From positions 95,865 through 159,864 of the forward strand of contig JAGVSM010005005.1 in the NCBI GenBank assembly GCA_022494885.1: DNA of 64,000 bases, in the 5' to 3' direction. Source of the DNA: Micrasema longulum. Lineage: Eukaryota > Arthropoda > Insecta > Trichoptera > Brachycentridae. Shown in pieces: positions 1-10,559 of the stretch; the stretch's first letter is position 1; the number at the start of each line of letters is the position of its first letter. The translations under genes were made by a program, and so were the position numbers. Under the pieces are notes generated by a model. The model was not told the origin of the DNA, made no database searches, and was given only the letters and a program-made list of their open reading frames with translations.

Positions 1-500
1 TTGTGCGTGGAAACGAAAACTCAATCATCCCAATGGAAGCTGCCGCACGAGCCAAGACCGAAAAAAGCGCACCGAGTTCGGTCGAATGTGAAGGTTTTGC
101 TTACAGTTTTCTTCGATTCCAGGGGCGTGGTATGTGTGGTGTGATGAGTTCTCGCCACAGGGTAGAACGGTCAATGAGAAAACTTAACCTACCCGCAAGT
201 TATGCGTAATTTGCGCGAAGCAATCCGCCAGAAACGCCCGGATTTGTGGAAGAACAAGAATTGGCTCTTGCACCATGATAACGCTCCCGCTCACACATTG
301 TTGCTTGTGGGCAAATTGTGCCGCAGCCACCGCATTCCTCAGATCTGAAATCTGATATCTGTTCCCGAAACTGAAGAGACCCGTGAAAGGACGACGCTAC
401 GCTACGATTGAGGAGATAAAGACGGCATCGAAGGAAGAGCTGAACAAGATCATAAAATATATTTTTTTAAAACACAAAATTCGCGACACTTTTTGAACAG
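1..500 (+). mobile_element. mariner-type transposase remnant, 3' half
   Basis: Degenerate C-terminal part of a Tc1/mariner transposase, which would cut and paste its own element. Readable blocks in order are an FFDSRG-like start (about 108-125), a block equivalent to LREAIRQKRPDLWK (212-250), the hallmark HHDNAPAH motif with its catalytic Asp (about 271-294), and KGRRYATIEEIKTASKEEL near 386-445. Stops and frame changes separate the blocks, so no single reading frame is intact. The 5' half lies outside the window. It sits in the intron following exon 3 of the TMEM145-like gene, on the opposite strand. The family call is firm; the subfamily is not determined. Confidence 0.85.
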
Positions 501-555
501 ACTACGTATAACGCCCGGATCTCGACATAATAAAGCGCGATAGAAAAGACCTCAC

Positions 556-686
556 CTCATATTATTATCCGCGTCTATATTCTTGAGGACGCACCCCGAG
601 AAGTCGCTCTCCGGATACCAGTGGGAGAGGGGGATCATTTGGTTCTGTCCCACCCTGTTAAGGATCGCTTCCCTCTCCACGCAGCT
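556..686 (-). CDS. Tmem145: TMEM145-like exon 3
   Basis: 131 nt from the acceptor TTTTCTGTACAG to the donor ATGAG|GTGAGG, starting in phase 0 and ending in phase 2. It encodes SCVEREAILNRVGQNQMIPL and then a conserved ESDFSGC. This lines up with the C...ESVI...NQVINL...SGC stretch of TMEM145. Later exons are outside the window. Confidence 0.85.
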
Positions 687-3600
687 CTGTACAGAAAATA
701 GGACTTCACAATTTAAACAAAAACGGTTAAAATAAAATCATTATCCGTGAAATGTCTCTGTAAATTATAATTTATTGCGTCATTTTTTTTTTTACAATAA
801 ACATAAGAGGTAAAACAGAGTATTAAAAAAACAAAGCATAATTACATAGCAATGAAAGACATATTAATAGTAAAAATAATAAATAAAAAACCCCACAAAG
901 GCATGGCCTGTTCGTGAGTATACAAGAAAATGTCAATGAATTTTTGCTCCTATAATAAATAATGGACAGTTATAATATAATTAAAAGTGGATGTGGATTA
1001 AAATCCACAAATTTGGAATAACCGCAGTCACCGGACGCAAAAGCGGTGAAACAGGTCATCATCATCCTCCTTTCCGCACTCGTTGGTACATAGGGCACTG
1101 CATCGGTTCACCGATTGGTTTACCAAATGCAGCGTAGATCGATCATCTGTCACACGAAGGTAAGGCGATCCATCGTAAGCTTCAGGGGCCAGTCCAGTAT
1201 CGATACACTATTGCAGTATTCTAAATAATGCAACGGCGAAATAGTCAGAGCGTTTGTCTATCTACCATTCGAGAAGTCGAGGGTTTGATTCTCGAAATGG
1301 TTGATATGAAATATTGATTTAAAAGGGTGTTTTCGCATTAGAATATTTCGTAGTTCCCGGATTGTAAGACTGAGCATCTTACCTTCATGTAGCAAAAGTG
1401 ATCGAGATACGCTGCGATCGGTGTACCGATGCAGTGCCCTATGCACCATTAAGTGCGGAAAGGGAATTATGATAATGATGAGTATACTAAACAGCAATAA
1501 CATCATAATTATTTATTTTAAATTTTGTTATCTGAACGTATCTCTGAACGTTCCGAGTCGGCAATGAAGATCGCGCAGTAGATACGTTTTATGTTCCAGC
1601 TTTCAATAAGAATATGGCGCTTTTTAAAGCACCTCGTATGTTAAGATCTATGATTGTGTAGAAAGTAATGTGTATCAGATATTTAATTTTTTGTGGGAAT
1701 TTTTCCCAATTACGCTTTTCAGACTGTATTTGTTGTAATGTATATTTTTTTGCTATAGTGTTGTTTTATTTTGTGGATGTTCTAAAATGTAATTTAGTGT
1801 TGATATCTTTAACGATACTTTCCATCATTATATTACCGAATTCATGAAATGGAGTAGAACTTTATTTTAGAAACGAGAAAAGGACAACCGAGACTTATAA
1901 ACCATGGACTGAAATTATACAATAAACTACCAGACAAAACTAAACAAAAGACTCGGACAACCTTTACAAAAGATGTTAAAAATATTATTATTAACAGTAG
2001 AATGTGAATTTTAAAAGTGAAAATATTTTGTTAAATGTATGTAACCCGTAAGGGTTTATCAATAAAATTTAAATAAAATATATATTTTTTTTTTTTTAAA
2101 TATAAAAAAATTACAGTAAAACCTCGTTTTTACGTTTCTCAATTTTACGTTTTCCAACTTTTTACGCCGAAATTTTTAAGTCCTATTTTTTCCCCCCAAT
2201 TCATGTTTTCCAATTGGCGTTTTTCCCGTTTTTCATAACCCCGATTTTACGTTGAATTTTTTTCAAAACTCATTCGATCTGTCAAAACACGCCGAACCGC
2301 ACGCCGCCGCGTTTGCCCGAAATGGCGAATAAAATCCAGGTAAATAAAAAAATGTGTAAATTGTTGTCTCAAACTAAATTCAAAGTAGGTTTAGTGTAAT
2401 TGACCATTTAATTTAACTGTCTAATTTTGTCATTTACTAAATTGTAACATACGGTTGACACGTGTTTAGAAAGAATAAAGTCTTTACATCGATTAATTAC
2501 GATGCAGAAAGTTTAAGAATTTTGCAATGGAAATATTATTTGAAGTTATAAACATAATATGGAAAGAGGATAGTTTAAATCGTTATCATAAAAGTGTGAA
2601 ACAGTTTTGCCACGATGTAAATGGCGGCTAAAATTCTGCGGTGCTATACTAAAAAAAGTGATACCATTTAAATAAAATTTCCAAACATTTAGGGAAAAAC
2701 TCATTGTATGCATTTTATGAAAAAAAAATTTTTTTTCGTGTTTTTAAGGTTAAGAAGCTACATAAAATTATTTAATTATGTTTTTTTTTTTTAATTCAAT
2801 AAAATAAAACACATTGTGGTATTGACTGAAAAAATAAAAAATATTTTTCATGAAGTCATAGCTATATATGAATAATCCCCAATTATGACAGTTTTTACAG
2901 TTTTTCTCCAGTTTTTCCTTTCCTTACTTTAGCGTTTTCCTCAGTTTTACACTTTTTTGTTGCTCCCTCGAAATACGTATGTAGGTAAAATTGTTATAAC
3001 TTGTAGGCGTAATTATTGCTATAAGCAGATAACGCGTCATGTTCACATACAGGGTGTTCTTTAAACCCTGCCACATCCGAAACCACGATGATCAGTATGA
3101 GCAAGAAGACATATTGGCACATTAAAATATTTTTTTAGAACGAATAAAAAAAATTTATTTAAAAAAGCAAATGGTTTCTTACTTTTGCAAGGGTGAAACG
3201 AGAAGGGGGAAGGGGTCTGACACTGCGCCGCGCTCCCCTCACTTCTCCCCTGCAGAAGTAAGCAACTATTTGTTTTTTTAAATATTTTATTTTCAAAAAT
3301 TTTCTTCTTTCTAAATATTTTTTTTAATATGCTAATATGTCTTCTTGCCCATACTGATCATCGTGGTTTCGGATGTGACAGGGTTTAAAGAACACCCTGT
3401 TTATAATTAATGTCTGTGAACGTTAACCGTAATAAATAAATAAATTACCAAACAACAGCTGTTCATTTATACTTCTCCGTGTCACCTCACTCGTCAAATA
3501 ACGTAATAAATGGTTCTGATTACTGCGAGCCCTTAATGCGGTACCTTTCTGCTGTGATAAACGGCCGGCCACTGGCTCTCGTCGTCGTAGTACAGCAGGA

Positions 3601-3988
3601 GGTTCGGCAGTCCGATGTCCCTGTTGAACTCGATCTGGTACTCGAACTGCCCATCGTACGACAGGAAACAGAACCTCGCCAGGAATGCCCAGTTCTGGAA
3701 GGACAACCGTTTTCTTATTTTCCCCGGGAAATGCGAGCGTGCGCACCAATGTGCAGTGTGCGTGACATTAGTAAAGTTTCTTTTAAGTACCCACCCCAAT
3801 GTATGTGAAATAAAATATTTAAATACGATATATATTTTAATACTATTTATATTTTTTGAAATCACTAGTCCGCTCACCTTAGATGTCTTGAGATGCCCCT
3901 CCACCCATTTCGGAGTTACCGTTGAAATTCCACACAGCAGAAACAATACCGAAATGGCGACATTGCTTGCGTTTAAGTTCATTGTCAC
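556..3988 (-). CDS. Tmem145: TMEM145/GPR180-family transmembrane protein, N-terminal part (3 exons, partial)
   Basis: First three coding exons of a seven-transmembrane GOLD-domain family protein (TMEM145/GPR180). Joined, they give a signal peptide followed by the start of the lumenal N-terminal domain. The best matches to the family are WAFLARFCFLS, LLLYYDDESQWPAVY and the spaced C...EREAIL...NQMIPL...SGC region. Exon joins are 3988-3878, 3694-3545 and 686-556; the first two junctions are phase 0 and the last donor is phase 2. The membrane domain lies beyond the left edge. Introns are 183 bp and 2.86 kb; the long one holds SINEs, a LINE end, a pogo-like copy and a foldback MITE. I see no promoter motif upstream of 3988. 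Confidence 0.85.
687..1057. other. intron, no feature recognised
   Basis: AT-rich intron sequence with homopolymer runs. I see no coding match or repeat assignment. Confidence 0.5.
1058..1235 (-). mobile_element. tRNA-derived SINE, family A, 5' truncated
   Basis: Minus-strand copy of the family A body and tail: (GAT)n-type tail at 1058-1068, the GTGCCCTATG-like block, the ACCGATGCAGTG block, GATCATCTTACC-like and GGCACTGG-like blocks. The tRNA head is missing. It lies head-to-head with the next copy. Confidence 0.7.
1236..1488 (+). mobile_element. tRNA-derived SINE, family A
   Basis: Head with B-box-like GGTTTGATTCTCG (about 1284), then the body blocks AAAGGGTGTTTTCGC, AATATTTC, TAGTTCCCGG, GATACGCTGCGATCGG and TGTACCGATGCAGTGCCC, and the 3' end GTGCGGAAAGGGAATTATG followed by an ATGATG-type tail. 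This layout defines the family used throughout the window. Confidence 0.78.
1489..1855. other. intron, no feature recognised
   Basis: AT-rich; no repeat or coding match seen. Confidence 0.45.
1862..2090 (+). mobile_element. LINE 3' end (Jockey/CR1-like), 5' truncated
   Basis: Reads as the last residues of a LINE reverse-transcriptase ORF: HGLKLYNKLPDKTKQ, then a FTKDVKN stretch and a stop (TGA near 2006). A short 3' UTR ends in AATAAAATTTAAATAAAA and T-rich sequence. The LYNKLP motif is typical of the C-terminus in this LINE group. Confidence 0.6.
2114..2980 (+). mobile_element. pogo/Tigger-like non-autonomous element, copy 1 (right end lost)
   Basis: Starts at TA|CAGTAAAACCTCGTTTTTAC and matches the element at 4984-5876 along its length, including the AAATGGCGAATAAA block, the TGCGGTGCTATACTAA block and TAGCGTTTTCCTCAGTT near the end. 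The right terminal repeat is missing: similarity stops around 2980. No coding region is visible inside. Confidence 0.75.
3049..3400. mobile_element. foldback MITE with about 150-bp inverted arms
   Basis: Begins ACAGGGTGTTCTTTAAACCC and ends with the reverse complement. Arms of about 110-150 bp include the blocks CGAAACCACGATGATCAGTA and AGAAGACATATT on one side and their complements on the other. The loop of about 60-100 bp carries a GC-rich core near 3200-3250. No clear target-site duplication. Inference: a non-autonomous DNA transposon, possibly Tc1/mariner-related. Confidence 0.85.
3545..3694 (-). CDS. Tmem145: TMEM145-like exon 2
   Basis: 50 codons in phase 0 between the acceptor GTCCTTCCAG and the donor AAAG|GTACCG. 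It carries the family signatures NWAFLARFCFLS and LLLYYDDESQWPAVY. I chose the acceptor at 3695 over upstream AG sites because it keeps phase 0 with exon 1, has a pyrimidine tract, and puts NWAFL directly after TSK as in the family. Confidence 0.88.
3878..3988 (-). CDS. Tmem145: TMEM145-like exon 1 (start codon and signal peptide)
   Basis: 37 codons starting at the ATG at 3988; a second in-frame ATG follows two codons later. The hydrophobic run VAISVLFLLCGIS looks like a signal peptide, then comes KWVEGHLKTSK, which aligns to the start of the mature TMEM145 protein. The donor AAG|GTGAGC gives phase 0. The frame stays open through the small intron, which makes an unspliced reading look longer than it is. 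Confidence 0.8.
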
Positions 3989-4164
3989 CGATATAAATTA
4001 TTTACTTTTTAAACCATCTATTCACTGTATACAAACTGCTGTTACATAATATTCTTATTTTGACACTTTGATATAATATATTAACACAGGTAGTTTAGAA
4101 ACTGCGATGTTCTAATTAATAATTAGTATCTAAAAAAAATAAGAAAGAGTATTTCAATAGTATC

Positions 4165-4960
4165 TTTTTTAGGTAAATTGGATTCGTTCTGATATTTCGG
4201 CTACCACTGCAGGAGCCATCTTCAGGGTAAACTGAGTGTTATGTAGGGAAAAAAAGTAGTCTGCATTACTTTACGGGCTGTTTAACCCATCGCGTAATGT
4301 AGACTGCAAACATGAGTTTAGCAGATAGCTGCTAAACTGCCGATATGTACAGAAAAATAGATCCATATTATCCGCAAAAGCCGTATTCAGCAAGCAAATT
4401 GCCCTATTAATGTGTGAATTCTGACTTGTATTAGTGTGCGTGCTTCTGGGTGCGTAAAACAGTGCGTGAGATCTCGCTCCTGATTACAAACTGATTTCTT
4501 TCGGAATATTTGGATTAAATATAGTATTATATAGGTACTTTTCCCAAGAAAATTCAGCAACGAGATTCGAAGGTGTTGTAAACCAGCATCCCTGCTCGGA
4601 ATAACGATGGATACAAGAATGTGCGTTTATGTACTAGATACGAGAATACGTGTTGATGTACGAGTAATTTGTACCGTGTCGTAGTCGGCAGCGGGCAGAA
4701 TTCCGTGGCATTTTCGTAGTGTGTAGCGCCGGGAACTAATTAATTTCAGCCCGTCGTCTTTGTTTATGTTATTTTGGTGTTCGTGAATTTCAATTGCCTC
4801 TTTTATTATTCGTGCACTGTAATTTCTAGAGTTATGCAAAATATACAGTTCGAAGGCGAAAAGATGTCACGTGTCGAAAGTCTTCCGCTATTGCAGGTTT
4901 TTTAGTAGCCGTTTTAGCAGGTTTTCGGTAGCCAAAACGTCGGAATGAATCCAATTTACA
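4165..4960 (-). mobile_element. Penelope-like retroelement fragment (C-terminal endonuclease end)
   Basis: Minus strand 4839-4700 encodes HNSRNYSARIIKEAIEIHEH, then NNINKDDGLKLISSRR, which matches the conserved REAIEI...N.N.DDG..LS.SW end of the GIY-YIG part of Penelope-like elements. A frameshift near 4845 separates it from an upstream IAEDFRHVTSFRLRT piece. Downstream (about 4185-4235) is CTGAAGATGGCTCCTGCAGT followed by GTAGCCGAAATATC, a motif style common after the ORF in these elements. A separate repeat, shared with 49525, lies at 4253-4520. Assignment rests on short motifs only. Confidence 0.55.
4253..4520 (+). repeat. dispersed repeat shared with 49525-49800
   Basis: Opens with an inverted repeat AGTCTGCATTAC...GTAATGTAGACT around a GGGCTGTTTAACCC hairpin. 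It continues with GCAGATAGCTGCTAAACTGC, AGAAAAATAGATCCATATT, GGTGCGTAAAACAG-like and TTTCGGAATATTTGGATTA blocks. All of these recur in order at 49525-49800. Its class is unknown; it may belong to the surrounding Penelope-like element. Confidence 0.65.
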
Positions 4961-4983
4961 CGAGATCACTTCAAAAAGATATA

Positions 4984-5876
4984 CAGTAAAACCTCGTTTT
5001 TACATTCCTCAATTTTAAGTTTTCCCTCTTATTACGTCAAAATGTTTAGGTCCCATTTTTTTCCATACATTATCATTCAAATATCCCCCTAATTAACGTT
5101 TTTTACGTTTATCATAACCCCCGGTTTTACGTTAAAAAAAATCGAAACTCATTCGATCAGTCAAAAGACGCCTAGGCTCGCCTCGCGCCGCCGCGTATGC
5201 CCAAAATGGTGAATAAATCAAGTTAAATAAAAAATTGCGTAAAACCGAATTCAAATTAGGTTCGGTGTAATTGACCATTTCGTTTAAAGGTCTAATTTTG
5301 TCATTTTACTAAATTGTGACATGCGGTTGACGCATTAAGAATAAAGTCTTTACAACAATAAATTACGACGCGGAAAGTTTAAAAAATTGGTAATAGAAAT
5401 ATTATTTAAAGTTATAAATATAATTTGGAAAGAAGATTGTTTAAACAGTTATAAAAGTTTGAAACAATTTTGTCGCGATGTAAATGACAGTTGAAATTCT
5501 GCGGTGCTATACTAATAAAAGTGATACCATATAAATAAAATTTCTCAATAGGTATTCAGGGAAAAAAATCATTGTACCTATGCATTTTATGCAAATTCAA
5601 ATTTTTATTTTCGTGTTATTAAGGTTAAGTAGGTACCTACATAAAATTATTTAAATGTGTTTTTTAAAATTCAATGAGAAAAACACATTGTGGCATTGAT
5701 TGAAAAAACACAAAATATTTTTTAAGGAATCATAGGTAATGAATAATCATGAATAATCCCCAATTATGAAAGTTTTCACCATTTTTCTGCAGTTTTTCAT
5801 TTCCTAACTTTAGCGTTTTCCTCAGTTCAACACTTTTTTGTTGCTTCATTGAAAAACGTAAAACAGGGTTTTACTG
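4984..5876 (+). mobile_element. pogo/Tigger-like non-autonomous element, copy 2 (full length)
   Basis: Flanked by TA on both sides (4982-4983 and 5877-5878). Left end CAGTAAAACCTCGTTTTTAC; right end, read on the other strand, CAGTAAAACCCTGTTTTACG. Terminal CAG and a TA duplication are typical of pogo/Tigger members of the Tc1/mariner superfamily. The 893-bp body has no long ORF, so it would depend on a transposase supplied elsewhere. Confidence 0.82.
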
Positions 5877-6019
5877 TATATTAAAGAATATTTCTTTTAA
5901 TTTTATTTTATAATAACTTCCAAACACTTATAAATACGATACGATACTCGTACGTTTTAAGTTACTGCTCATTAATATGGAAGAGATAGTCCTAAAAACT
6001 GTTTTACGTAAGTTCTTAC

Positions 6020-6314
6020 TATCGTCATCATCATAATTCCCTCTGCGCAACTAATGATGCATAGGGCACTGCATTGGTACACCAATCGCAGCGTAGACAC
6101 GCGTAGATTAAGATTGATCATTTTCGTTACCTGAAGGTAAGATGATCAGTCTTACGCTTCATGTAACCAGTAGGTGCCAGTCCGGGGACTGTGAAATATT
6201 CTAGTGTAAAAACACCCTTTAAAATAAATATTTCATATCAACCATGTCGGGAATCGAGCCCGAGACCTTTCGCACGGTAGGCAAACGCGCCGACCATTAC
6301 ACCATGAGCCGAGA
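6020..6314 (-). mobile_element. tRNA-derived SINE, family A, near full length
   Basis: Minus-strand head CATGGTGTAATGGTCGGCGC (A-box region) and GGGCTCGATTCCCGAC (B box), then the body AAAGGGTGTTTTTACAC, AATATTTCACAGTCCCCGG, ACTGATCATCTTACCTTC and ATGCAGTGCCCTATGCATC, ending in GGGAATTATGATGATGACG. One of the best copies of the family. Confidence 0.85.
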
Positions 6315-7009
6315 ATGCGGAAAATATTTATTTATTTTATTATTCTTCCATTCTTCCTTATGATCCAAATAAAGAAATGTTATAAGGAGGAAATCTGGGC
6401 TGGCCGGTCTGCGAGTATTTGGACAAACTCGAGGCATCGCTGAATGAAGTAACTGGTAAAAAAGACGTATAAAAATTGGAAAATTGACTTCAGGCGTTGC
6501 TCTCACTTTAAGTTATATTTTCATCCCTTTCCAAAACCATCACTTTAGATTTATCAACATTCATTAGCAGATTGCTTTTCTTGCGTCCATAGTAAACTTT
6601 TGTCACAGAAAACATTTTCTGTATCCAATTTTCCGATGGGGCTGAAATTCCTCATTATCCAAAAAGCAATATTTTTTGTAACAAACCTATTTATTATAAA
6701 AATCTGAATTTGAACTTGGTATGCGGAAATTTAAAGCAGCTTACAAGATAAGATTCGAATGATGTGTCGTTAGCTTTTATATCTCTTATCAGTGTCGCCA
6801 AATTTATTTAATGAAAACAAAATATTGTTCAAATATGCAGTCATTTTCGACGATTGTTGACGATAATAGTTTAAGGTGTCAGTAATAAACTTACCAATAA
6901 AATAATTCTGAGCTGGGAAGATTGAAAAACTTTTTCATTACAATATTTTGATATAAAAATATAGATCTATGTATGAAAAATGATGAACTGATCAAATAAA
7001 GGTGGCTAC
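6315..7009. other. intergenic, mostly unassigned
   Basis: AT-rich. Positions about 6590-6660 match the right end of the GAATGAGGAAGTTC MITE family (ATCCAATTTTCCGAT then TTCCTCATTATCC). Nothing else recognised. Confidence 0.45.
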
Positions 7010-7130
7010 GGGGCTAAAATTTGATGAGTCAGTTCGTCGGGCTGATGACAGACTGGAGTGGAACAGACTAATCAGAAGTGTTCATGGTGATCACGGTCCT
7101 CAGCATCGAGGGACCGACTTAGAAGAAGAA
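7010..7130 (+). mobile_element. RTE-like LINE 3' end with (GAA)n tail
   Basis: Translates as RRADDRLEWNRLIRSVHGDH followed by a short linker and GTDLEEEE, ending in GAAGAAGAAGAAG. This is the familiar end of an arthropod RTE-like LINE ORF2. It is a fragment of about 120 bp. Confidence 0.5.
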
Positions 7131-7164
7131 GAAGTGTGAAAAAGATTCATTTTCACTCGATAGC

Positions 7165-7385
7165 CACTCTCAGGCAAAAATCCTCGTGTGTCGGTTGGCG
7201 CGTTCGCCTGCCGTTCTCGGGATCCCGAGTTTGATTCCTGGCAGGGCGAACGTTCACAAAGGTAGTTCTGCACTGTAATATTTCAATGTTCCCGAACTAC
7301 GGTAACTGATGTTAATGAGGCAGATGATCTTACCTCTTCATCGCACGCTCCGCCTAGGTGCTAATAGGGAAATAACGATGCCGAG
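7165..7385 (+). mobile_element. tRNA-derived SINE related to family A
   Basis: Head GTCGGTTGGCGCGTTCGCCT (A-box region) and GAGTTTGATTCCTGGCAG (B box), then a shorter body with TGTAATATTTCAATGTTCCC and GATGATCTTACC. It differs from the main family in its middle, like the copy at 36918-37060. Confidence 0.65.
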
Positions 7386-7449
7386 TTTGATATCTCTCGT
7401 CCGAAGAATAAAATAAAACAGCACCCTTGGAACAGACTACCTGCGACGA

Positions 7450-7695
7450 CCTTGCGGTGCGCGGTCAGCGTGTTCACCTTCCATGCGGGAGGTTGCGGTT
7501 GACACGAAATATTTATTTAATAAGATGTTTTTACACTAGAATATTTCATAGTCCCCGGACTGGCACCTGAACCGTAAGACTGATCACTTTTACGTAACAA
7601 AAAATTGATCAAGATGTGCTGCGATCGGTGTACCGATGCAGTGCTCTATGCACCATCAGGTGCGGAAAGGGAATGATGATGATGATTATTACGAT
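7450..7695 (+). mobile_element. tRNA-derived SINE, family A
   Basis: Degraded head (GGTCAGCGTGTTCACC, GGTTGCGGTTGAC), then a well-kept body: TTTTTACACTAGAATATTTC, TAGTCCCCGGACTGGCACC, GTGCTGCGATCGGTGTACC, GGTGCGGAAAGGGAATG, and a (GAT)n tail. Confidence 0.82.
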
Positions 7696-10559
7696 GATAA
7701 TTTTAGTGACATCGACATAATGTCACTCTGGAAATACATAACTTTTACCAGGTCTATAGAAGATGTCCTAAATAATGTATCTTCTTCTTAGTTTTTGCAT
7801 AAAAATTAGATTAGATTTTGATTTTTTCATCTATGACAAAATACGAGGTTTTTAAACTTTACATATTACATTACATATTTTATTTGTACGAAATATTCCC
7901 AAACAGCAAAAGTGCTGGTATGAGGGGTTTGGAAACACAATAGTTTAAATAAAAAGTCGATAAAATAACATCACATATCACTCGTCACACGGGCTGAAAG
8001 AACTGTTTTATTTGAGTGTTCTTTAAGTACGTATATGTTTTGTATATTTTTTAGGGCATAAGAAAGTGAATTGTAAATATTTATTTCTGTATACACAAAA
8101 CTGTTTTTTTTCTGTTAGTCCTAGGTTGTTCGCAAGTTAAATTATTTGATGGTCTTGTATTTATATATACATGTATAAATGAATTATTTGTAATGAAATT
8201 GTAGTTTTAAATACAAATCCTTTAAAGAGCCATAATTTTCTTTATAAATCGGCATTATATGACATCTTCCCGATTTCATATCTTAAGTGTTATTTATTTT
8301 TGTTTTTTCCTTCTCCTTCACGATATATTCCCGTAATGAACGCACATGTGAAACAGATTTTATTAGAGATAATTCGGTCTTTTTTTTCCATAAATTGTTA
8401 CCTTAAATTCGTCCAAGACTGTATGACTTCAATAATAATAAATAAATAAATGAAATATCGAAATATCCATATCAGGATTCTTAACTCTCTTGACCTTTCG
8501 TTACCTATGTGTTTTCCAGAATTTCAAATATCTGTCAACATTATGATAAATCAATAACTTTTCCAATTGTATTCACTTTGTTTAAATCTCCGAGGCCTCG
8601 ATCGAGTTACATTTTTATATTATAAATGGAAAACTTATGCACACTACGAAATAATCTCAAAGTCAATTTCACTGTCACTCGCGACTGGTTATTTTTAGCT
8701 CATACTTCGAAGTAAGAAGTATTCAAATAATGTTTAACACCATTTTGTGTGTTTTAAGTTGTTCAAAATGAGGAGATTTTATTAAATCCGTCTAAGTGTT
8801 TTCTAAAGAATTATCGCTTCAGTTATAAAACAAGGGTGATTTGTATACTAAGGGATGGTTATACTGTGGTCGCCATGGGAACGCTAAATCAAAACAACTC
8901 TATTGGCATTGAAAATCGTCCAACCGATACATACAGACCTATTATTAGTCATTATGTATTTACAAGTCAGTGTTGAAGATTTGCATTACTTTATGAAGAT
9001 GCGCAATCCAAAGACAGTGCTTTTCGAAGGGTACACGGCGAGAACGGGCTAATTGACTAATTAACTAATTTTATAGCAGAGCAAAAAAAATAAGAAAAAT
9101 CTTATTTGTGGGATATGGGGTCATGTACCTAATAAAATAGGATTTCTTTTATCTAATTTATATTACTACACACAGTTATAGTATAGTTATAGATAGTATC
9201 GTTTAATCGAATCCCATTTAACCGAATTTCCCGACCGGGATCGATTCTTCAGAATATTCTGTTTTTTACTTACGTCATCTGAAAAAAAAACTATGTCTAT
9301 GTATGCTGTTAAATAGCCGATCCAGTCAGTCTTGGTCAGGAATGGTCATCGCTGTACTGATTTAAAATGGCCAAGAATTGTATGCAAGCAGAGCAAATTA
9401 TGGAGTTTTTAAAAAAACAGGATTTTTAAAAAGAATGCTTAGAAGTTGTGCTTTTTTAAGCAGCTGACTGCATAAAGACCTAAGTAAGTCATCGTTAAGA
9501 GAAGAGAGAGAGGAGAGTGGAGAGAGGAGAGAAAGGGAAGAGAGAGGAGTAAAAATAAAAACACGTTAAAGATTACAAAATAATTATTCAAGATCATTAA
9601 GTACAAAAGTTACAAATGTTTTGACATTTACAAACTTAATGGGCTACGAGAGTCTTAACAATTTGAGCATTAGAATAATATATATTATGTACAACTCATT
9701 CTATTGTTACTATCATTTTCTATATTGAACTCCAATCAATAAGTAAACATTACAGAGAAACCGCAGAAGTCCGCTTCGTGGCCTAACGGTCAGCGCATTT
9801 TTTTTAATGTAAAAGATATTTTTTAGAAAGAGACCAATACAGATGTAGATAGGGGGTGGAAAAATGTTTAAAAATGATTTTAAAAAAATCGATATGGTTA
9901 AACTGGGAATATTTTGTAATGTTGCCTAGGGTTGTTGACCGTTGTAAATAGTCTTCTCTTGGCCCTGTCAGAAATCGTATATGCAAAATACCTGTATCTT
10001 ATTTAAGGTTGATTTTAAATTGTATTTTATTCATAATTAAAAATGCAAACGTGTCCAAACTTCAGTTTAAGTACGTTTGATATTCAGCTCATTTAGACAG
10101 ATTGATGAATTTATTTAACAGAAGAAAGCATTTAAATCAATTATATAACATTATGTACATTTTATGTCAGTTGTGTGTTCATCGGTTGGATTCAATAAGA
10201 AAATCACTCAAATTTAGCGATCAGAAAAATCTTTTCAAAAATAATTTATTTGAATAACAGTTCTAACAATCGGTTATAGTGTTTATAAATTCTTCAAAAA
10301 TAAATACTTAAAATGGACGGCAGAAATTGAAATCATTTGAAATTCACTAAATATTATTGTAAAGGCACCCGCCCTATTAGCACTTTGCTTAACACATACT
10401 TACCCTACATAGGCCATGGCCAACCGGGTGGATATTTAACTACAAAACACTTTGTAAAATTAAAATAAAAACACTTAAACAGTACTGAAGTTAAAGCGGA
10501 CGGAGAAATACAGTCGAGCTCAGTTGGATAAAATGGCGCTTAATTTTGATGATGTAAAA
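7696..10559. other. intergenic stretch without recognised genes
   Basis: About 2.9 kb of AT-rich DNA. I see a purine-rich GAGAG tract at 9493-9550 and a short SINE-head-like piece CGTGGCCTAACGGTCAGCGC at 9777-9796. There is no coding match on either strand. Confidence 0.45.

Noticed and set aside
3615..4049. 144-codon plus-strand frame over TMEM145 exons
   Set aside because: It is the antisense shadow of the well-supported minus-strand exons.
9493..9550. GAGAG tract as a regulatory GAGA element
   Set aside because: Simple purine-rich low complexity without promoter context or flanking gene start.
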